A stretch of DNA of 64,000 bases. Origin: an uncultured Nesterenkonia sp. Lineage in GTDB: Bacteria > Actinomycetota > Actinomycetes > Actinomycetales > Micrococcaceae. The stretch is taken from the NCBI GenBank assembly GCA_946222885.1, contig CAMIAK010000004.1, positions 164,810 through 228,809 on the forward strand, written 5' to 3'. The translations under genes were made by a program, and so were the position numbers. A model generated the notes under the pieces. That model worked only from the letters and a program-made list of their open reading frames with translations, ran no database searches and was not told the DNA's origin. Below, one piece after another: positions 59,097 through 64,000 of the stretch. Numbering within the stretch: the stretch's first letter is position 1; each line of letters starts with the position of its first letter.

Positions 59097-60494
59097 GTGG
59101 AAGAACGTCACGCTGAAACTTCGAGCAGTTATTCACTGCCAGATGTGGATCACACAACAGACGATCGGTACTGGGGATCTATATCAGAGGCTTGTCGCGC
59201 ACTGCAGGCTATAGCCAGTGAACCAGCAGGTGAAGACTTACTCCTCAAGTCTTCGAGGTTCCATCCTGAATGGCCCGTCCGGGCGCATGCGCTACGGCTC
59301 CTGAGTGATCACCACGCTACTTCTCCTGCTGCTCGCCAGTTCATTACCGACGCCACCCATGATGACGTTGATTGGGTGGCGTTCACAGCTCTAGAGCTTG
59401 TTCGGAAACTGAAGATTGATACAGCTGCTATCGATCTCATCAAGATTTCGGGATGGCCAAGCAATTTCATGCGTGATGACTATCACCGTAAGCCAGTAGG
59501 CTGCGGTGCAGCATTCACCAAACGAGCTCTTACTGAGTTGTTTGACTCTTCTGATCCAGTCTTGTTGAGACAGCGCGAGGATGAGCACTTCCGTGAGACG
59601 TTACAGAAAATGCAACGAGCGAGATCTCGTGACCATGATGACGTTGTATTGGTGCCAGCCGGACCGTTTATCGCCGGTGCTACGCACGAGCAGCTCGCGC
59701 GCATCGAGCGAATGGAGCCCTTTCGGATGGATACCTCAGATAACGTCCTTCAGGTCATAGAGCTTGATTCCTATTACATTGATCGAGTTGCAGTTACGAA
59801 TCGTCGATATGGCAGGTTCTTAGATGCGACCAAGGGGACTGCCGACTTTGATCATCCGGACAGAAAGGGTGCAGATCACACCCCCTCGCATTGGCACGAA
59901 CCACGATTTAACCATCCTGAGAACCCAGTAGTGGGCGTGGACTGGTATGACGCCTGGGCCTTTGCAAATTGGGCTGGAGGACGTTTGCCATCTGAATGGG
60001 AGTGGGAGAAGGCTGCTCGGGGGACTGATGGCCGTCGCTATCCATGGGGTGAGGATTGGGACGGGGGTCGCGCCCAATATGTGGAGTCTTCCTTCCAAAC
60101 CGAGGTCTTTGACCTGGCTAGTCTCGAAGCGACGCTGGTTACAGTCACGCCGCATGATCATCCCGCTGTGCCAGTCCTGCCAGCCGATGATCTTCCCTCA
60201 GGTGCGAGTCCGTACGGGGCGTTGCAGATGAGTGGGAATGTCTGGGAAATGACCGGCACTAATTTCTTTACCAGGAGACCCATGGATCCCTTCTTCGAGA
60301 AGTACGAGGGGAGGGAGATCATGAACAGGAAAGAGGCATTTCATGTGCTCCGGGGAGGCACATGGACATCTCCTCCGATCTGCCTAAGTACTTTCTACCG
60401 GGGTAAAGATCTCATGACGGACAGGCATAACGAGGTGGGCTTCCGATGCGTCTACCCAGTCCAAGATTTTTCTGAAACAGAGGGCGGTGCTTAA
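59097..60494 (+). CDS. FGE-sulfatase-domain (C-type lectin fold) enzyme with helical N-terminal domain
   Basis: About 465 aa. Residues 25-155 look like HEAT-type helical repeats (HPEWPVRAHALRLLSDH, DDVDWVAFTALELVRKL). From DDVVLVPAGPFIAGAT the FGE/SUMF1 fold begins: NPVVGVDWYDAWAFANWAGGRLPSEWEWEKAARG, YPWGEDWD, SGNVWEMT and FHVLRGGTWTS. True copper FGEs have two active-site Cys in the last motif; here TWTSPPICLSTFYRGK retains only one. GTG 59097 with GGGGAAGG upstream is preferred over ATG 59028, which lies in the hairpin. Likely an oxidase or hydroxylase-like maturase, or a binding scaffold, acting on the small peptide. Confidence 0.75.
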   Translation: MEERHAETSSSYSLPDVDHTTDDRYWGSISEACRALQAIASEPAGEDLLLKSSRFHPEWPVRAHALRLLSDHHATSPAARQFITDATHDDVDWVAFTALELVRKLKIDTAAIDLIKISGWPSNFMRDDYHRKPVGCGAAFTKRALTELFDSSDPVLLRQREDEHFRETLQKMQRARSRDHDDVVLVPAGPFIAGATHEQLARIERMEPFRMDTSDNVLQVIELDSYYIDRVAVTNRRYGRFLDATKGTADFDHPDRKGADHTPSHWHEPRFNHPENPVVGVDWYDAWAFANWAGGRLPSEWEWEKAARGTDGRRYPWGEDWDGGRAQYVESSFQTEVFDLASLEATLVTVTPHDHPAVPVLPADDLPSGASPYGALQMSGNVWEMTGTNFFTRRPMDPFFEKYEGREIMNRKEAFHVLRGGTWTSPPICLSTFYRGKDLMTDRHNEVGFRCVYPVQDFSETEGGA

Positions 60495-60496
60495 CA

Positions 60497-61891
60497 GTGA
60501 AGATCACTTCTTTCGGTCACGCAACGATTCTTGTTGAAGTGGATGGTACAAGCATCCTTGTAGACCCGTGGCTTACTCAACGTTTGGACCGGTTCTGGGT
60601 GCGAAACCCTCCGTTGCCAGAAGGCATTCTCGAAGTCTTAGATCGAGGTATTGACTTCATCCTTCTCACTCACCATCACTGCGATCACCTCCACTACCCG
60701 AGTTTGCGTTGGTTGGCGGAGCGTCTGGATGAACGGGACCAATTGAATGAAGTTGAGGTTCTCTATCCTGAGAGCGGGTTCCCCATGTTCACTTCGGCGG
60801 GAATGGGGCACCTCCCTGTGCCTTTAACGCTGGAGAAGACTGGCTTCACGCGTTTCAGGTCGTTGCGAACCGGCGACGAAGCAGAGCTGGGTCCGGTCCA
60901 GATTCGAGCCTTCCCGTCGAGGGTCCGTTTCCCAGAAATGAGTGTTCTTTTCCAGAGCACCTCCGCGTCTATGCTTTTCTGCGCAGATGCCGTCGAGCAC
61001 CCGCAGACTTGGGAATATTTCACGAGTTCGAACTCTCCGACCTTAGATGTAGCGTTCGTCCCAGCGCACAGCATCGTGCCGAGGAATGTCCTTACCGAAC
61101 GAGAGTTGCAGACCTCCTATGAGGAAGCACAAGCAAGTGCGGTGACAATTTTTGATCGCTACGTGAGCACGATGGACGCTACCGTGACAGTGCCCTTTGC
61201 ATGCGGTTGGAAGGTTTCGGCTGAAGACGGGAACCTCGATTTCTGCAATTCCACGATGTATCCCTTCACACCAGTGCAAGCCCGCGACCGCCTGAGCCTT
61301 TTGGGGAGGCGAGGGGAGCTGATGCCGCCTGGGGCTACGCTCAGCGTCGATTCCCCGGACGTGCAGTCCGGGACCGTTCCGGGGGTAGAGGTGTGTGCTG
61401 ATCTGGAAGCTGCCTACGGTGAGATCACCTTGGACCCTGCAACTGATATTCCTGCGTTTGATCCTTTGGTCGACAAAACTGGCGTGCAGACTCGGGAGGT
61501 CGATGACCTGGTCAGCGCTCTCATGGACGGTTTCATCGGGACGGACGTGTGGTGTAATGCGTTGGAACGCGGACGGAGTTACACGATCAGAGTGACGGAC
61601 GATAAAGGGCAAGCTGCTCGGTACGTCCTGAACCCTGGAAGCGGTCCCTCACGAGTAGAGGACGCGGGGCCACTGAAGCATTACGTAGAGATTGCGGCTT
61701 CGACACTGCAAAGTCTCCTGGAAGGCGAGCTCCTATACGGGAGTTCTTGGGGGTTGTGGACGAGTGATGTGGCCCTTCTTCCCGCCATCTTCCATCACCC
61801 TCGTTTCAACGGTATGCACCTGGAGAAAGCGATTTCCGCCTCACCGACGACGTCGATTAGCAGTGCGCCGGGGGAAGGGGCACAGGCATGA
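60497..61891 (+). CDS. UlaG-like MBL-fold metallohydrolase with C-terminal extension
   Basis: 464 aa. KITSFGHATILVEVDGTSILVDPWL is the UlaG/lactonase-type opening; the metal motif HxHxDH is HHHCDH in LLTHHHCDHLH, further ligands FCADAVEH and VPAHS. Residues 250-464 form an extra domain (ALMDGFIGTDVWCNALERG, ASTLQSLLEGELLYGSSWG, FNGMHLEKAI) with the helix-strand pattern of SCP2-like lipid-binding domains; that assignment is tentative. Starts with GTG 2 nt after the FGE-like gene and overlaps the next gene by ATGA. Related folds include PqqB-type peptide-product oxygenases. Confidence 0.78.
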   Translation: MKITSFGHATILVEVDGTSILVDPWLTQRLDRFWVRNPPLPEGILEVLDRGIDFILLTHHHCDHLHYPSLRWLAERLDERDQLNEVEVLYPESGFPMFTSAGMGHLPVPLTLEKTGFTRFRSLRTGDEAELGPVQIRAFPSRVRFPEMSVLFQSTSASMLFCADAVEHPQTWEYFTSSNSPTLDVAFVPAHSIVPRNVLTERELQTSYEEAQASAVTIFDRYVSTMDATVTVPFACGWKVSAEDGNLDFCNSTMYPFTPVQARDRLSLLGRRGELMPPGATLSVDSPDVQSGTVPGVEVCADLEAAYGEITLDPATDIPAFDPLVDKTGVQTREVDDLVSALMDGFIGTDVWCNALERGRSYTIRVTDDKGQAARYVLNPGSGPSRVEDAGPLKHYVEIAASTLQSLLEGELLYGSSWGLWTSDVALLPAIFHHPRFNGMHLEKAISASPTTSISSAPGEGAQA

Positions 61892-62967
61892 ACACTTGGA
61901 CCCACCAATCGCTCAGCAGCCCGGAACAACTGGACTCTTCCCCCTCTGTGATGTCTCCGAAGGAAGCACAGTACTGGGTGAATTTCGTAGTGCACCAACC
62001 TACCTGGATTCCGGAAGATACGACTGAGAAACGCATGACGGTGCGTAAAGAGGCCCCTCCTGGGAAGCCGACCCGGGAGGTCACTGGCCGTACTCCCTGG
62101 AGCGCCAGTAATCCGAGTGCGGTCCGCCTCGAAGTCGAGGGGCCGCAGCGGCGTCTCCGTATCAAGCAGTTCCTGTATGACTGGGCCTTTCCAGCGCTGG
62201 ATCACCCGGCTCTTTGGGAGAGTACTACCGTTCCAACCATTTCGGAGACTAAGCCCGACGTTGTCATTTGGCACGGACTTGACTATGAGAGGCGAGTTGG
62301 AGCTTCCGCGCGAATGCACCGTACCAACGTTGAGCTGTCGGTGTTAGAGGGAGAATTCTCTCGTGAAGAAATCACAAGGATTTACCAGGGTCTTGAACCT
62401 GTAGTCCCCGCTGTAGCTGAACTGGTCGCCGATACTGCGTTCGCGTCACTGAGCTACTGGGCCAGGTATGAAACTCCTGCCGTCGGAGTGCCCGTCGGTC
62501 TCTGGAAAATTAGACAGCCTGGGCAGACATCTCTCCAATGGACTAGCCACCGAAGGAGTCCGGTGTCTCGGACTCCTTATCCGGCATTTCTGCATGGGCT
62601 TCATTTGGATTCTTCTGCAAAGGAGGTTGGCAACCTCAACTTGCGGCGCGAACTTTTATACTTGGGTGGGGATTTTAACAACAGGGAAGTGCGGGTGCAC
62701 GTCTATAATTCAGCGCCGCATCCCGTGGAGCCCGAGGGGCACCCCCATAGCGCCACATCACTTCAGGTAGACGAGTGGGACGTTTCGCTCGCCTGGATCA
62801 GTGAGGACGTCGGGCCTTTCGATGCCATTTGCGTTCGAAAAGACGCAGGAGAAGGAGGTCCGGCCTACCGTGTGCTCTCCAGTTCCTCGGTGCACCACGA
62901 TAAAGATTGGTTTTGCGAGACGTTAAGAGTGTTCTTGCGATCTGTCGAGGAGGTGCGTCATGCATAG
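61888..62967 (+). CDS. Hypothetical protein of the peptide cassette
   Basis: 359 aa, family not recognised. Trp-rich (YWVNFVVHQPTWIPED, WHGLDYERR, WARYETP, LAWISEDVGP). No membrane helix or cofactor motif is visible. Overlaps the MBL gene by 4 nt and the GNAT gene by 8 nt, so it is translationally coupled and surely part of the pathway. Could be a maturase or a substrate-recognition partner. Confidence 0.65.
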   Translation: MNTWTHQSLSSPEQLDSSPSVMSPKEAQYWVNFVVHQPTWIPEDTTEKRMTVRKEAPPGKPTREVTGRTPWSASNPSAVRLEVEGPQRRLRIKQFLYDWAFPALDHPALWESTTVPTISETKPDVVIWHGLDYERRVGASARMHRTNVELSVLEGEFSREEITRIYQGLEPVVPAVAELVADTAFASLSYWARYETPAVGVPVGLWKIRQPGQTSLQWTSHRRSPVSRTPYPAFLHGLHLDSSAKEVGNLNLRRELLYLGGDFNNREVRVHVYNSAPHPVEPEGHPHSATSLQVDEWDVSLAWISEDVGPFDAICVRKDAGEGGPAYRVLSSSSVHHDKDWFCETLRVFLRSVEEVRHA

Positions 62968-63439
62968 TCGGGAGTGGAAAGTAAGGGAAGCTACGACTGC
63001 GGATACGGGGGAACTCATTCGTCTCGCAGGCGTCATGCTTGACGACGTAGGCATGGACGGAGCAGACCCCCGGTGGCGTACCGCATCAGAAGTAATGCTT
63101 ACAGCACGACTAGGAGTCGACGTTCGCGGGGTAGTCGCGGAAGCCTCAGAAGCCGAGGGTCCCGGAATAATCGGGCAGGCGATGGGCATCACAGTGCAAC
63201 GACTCCCTGACCCGCATAATTTGAGTGGTCGCACCGGATACATCCTCTGGGCCGTCACAGAGAGAGAGTGGCGCCGACGCGGGGTGGCAAGCGAGCTGCT
63301 TCAAGAACTTACCCAGAGCTTTAACCGAGACGGGATCCATGATCTAGAGTTGCATGCTTCACCTGAAGGGCGAGGCTTGTACGAAAAGTCTGGTTTTGAA
63401 ATCGGTCCCTACCCGGGGATGCGACGGAGTTCTCAGTAA
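62960..63439 (+). CDS. GNAT-family N-acetyltransferase
   Basis: 159 aa. Acetyl-CoA motif A is REWRRRGVASELLQEL, and the C-terminal ELHASPEGRGLYEKSGFEIG is the classical motif B. GGAGGTG lies before the ATG within the preceding gene. As the last gene of the cassette it may acylate the product, for tailoring or self-resistance. Confidence 0.85.
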   Translation: MHSREWKVREATTADTGELIRLAGVMLDDVGMDGADPRWRTASEVMLTARLGVDVRGVVAEASEAEGPGIIGQAMGITVQRLPDPHNLSGRTGYILWAVTEREWRRRGVASELLQELTQSFNRDGIHDLELHASPEGRGLYEKSGFEIGPYPGMRRSSQ

Positions 63440-63945
63440 GCTGCCCAGCCCGACGTGAAACCCGAGGACAGGTTCCACTACATCTATTGCCTCTTTAGCG
63501 CGCGCGGTTAGGTAAGCAATCTTGGCGCAGGGCCGTAGGGATGGGCTTCCTCCTTCTTTCTGGCTGGGAGCAATTCTGTTCGCTGCGGGACCGGTTGCAT
63601 CTCTTCGGGGATGAGGAACGCCTGGAGTTGGGCGGTAGAGTGAGAGGTTATGAGTCCTCTTCGTGATAGCGGCGTGTGTGGGCATCGCGCCATCGTGCTA
63701 CCTCCCCTTTTCACGCCAACTTTACGGCGCAACGCTCGCTCAACGCCGGAATCAGCTGTCTGTTGCCAAACACTACTTCCCCGTCATTTCAGGGAAGTAA
63801 GCGTAAGTCAACCATCGTCAGCACAGTACCGCGAGTTCGGAATGGAGCACCGAGATAGAACACCTCCTGGACCTCGCCAGGCCCTCACCGGTTCGCCCTG
63901 CCCCACGAACCCCGCCCGGAGCACCCACACCCGAGGGCACTGACC
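63440..63945. other. Gene-free stretch after the peptide cassette
   Basis: No convincing gene. A 97-codon frame on the plus strand (63650-63943), preceded by TAGAGT, has no recognisable motif and a composition (Arg, Ser, Pro, Thr) typical of chance frames. Minus-strand frames of 74-108 codons are equally unconvincing. Confidence 0.45.
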
Positions 63946-64000
63946 ATGCTGGAAGCATTGGAAGACCAGGCCGCGGTGCTGCTGAGGCGCCGTAATGGCG
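63946..64000 (+). CDS. Possible partial gene at the window edge
   Basis: An ATG opens a frame reading MLEALEDQAAVLLRRRNG to the end of the window without a stop. The helical, charged opening and return to high GC suggest a real gene, but too little is present to name it; no Shine-Dalgarno is clear. Confidence 0.35.
   Translation, partial: MLEALEDQAAVLLRRRNG

Noticed and set aside
63650..63943. 97-codon frame after the peptide cassette
   Set aside because: A TAGAGT precedes it, but the translation has no family motif and looks like chance.
1..64000. CRISPR arrays, tRNA or rRNA genes
   Set aside because: I looked for regularly spaced repeats, GGTTCRANYCC-type T-loops and rRNA landmarks and saw none; the GTTCGAA strings found belong to LexA boxes.

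Overview
The window comes from a high-GC actinobacterium, most likely a member of the Micrococcaceae (Nesterenkonia/Arthrobacter-like). This rests on the strongly GC-biased codon use, the actinobacterial order ftsK-pgsA-cinA-clgR-DUF3046-recA-recX-miaB-miaA-dapF-hflX-lexA-hisCBH-hisA, a LexA box of the TCGAAC-N4-GTTCGA type, and many genes whose start codon lies 6-8 nt after a TANNNT -10 element (leaderless transcripts). The genus is an inference; no rRNA gene is present.

Layout. 0.1-6.9 kb: an operon for an NMT1/SsuA-type ABC importer (lipoprotein, two permeases, one ATPase) with an NAD-dependent epimerase, a cytosine-deaminase-like amidohydrolase and an SDR dehydrogenase, probably uptake and breakdown of a small N-containing compound. 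7.1-14.2 kb: an alpha/beta hydrolase, Ku, a NUDIX hydrolase, an M16 peptidase, and a CocE/NonD hydrolase paired with an ATP-grasp ligase. 14.3-18.9 kb: a nearly full molybdenum-cofactor set (moaD, moaA, moeA, moaC, mogA, moaE). 18.9-19.8 kb: a decayed ABC importer whose permease and ATPase both carry frame-preserving internal deletions. 19.9-20.4 kb: a ParE/RelE-type toxin-antitoxin pair between two copies of a 50-bp repeat derived from the 3' end of the next gene. 20.5-25.7 kb: dapB, a DUF418/DUF1624 membrane protein, dapA and RNase J. 25.9-46.7 kb: the conserved core listed above. 46.6-52.5 kb: MarR, two PepSY-type lipoproteins and a large FHA/FtsK (EccC/EssC-like) ATPase.

At about 53.65 kb a tadA/cpaF-type ATPase gene is cut after its central ATPase motifs, and the sequence changes character. 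From there to the right edge is an accessory island with lower GC to the eye. It holds a run of small Cys-containing hypothetical genes, a 19-bp perfect hairpin, fragments of an XRE regulator and of a MobF/TraA relaxase, and a cassette at 57.8-63.4 kb. That cassette encodes an IS630-transposase-derived DNA-binding protein with degenerate catalytic residues, a 20-residue peptide (ending in Lys-Trp) behind a perfect Shine-Dalgarno, a strong hairpin, a formylglycine-generating-enzyme-like protein, an UlaG-like MBL-fold protein, a protein of unknown family and a GNAT acetyltransferase. The last three genes are translationally coupled or overlapping. I propose that this is an undescribed ribosomally derived peptide or peptide-scaffold pathway controlled by a domesticated transposase. 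It is the main discovery candidate here.
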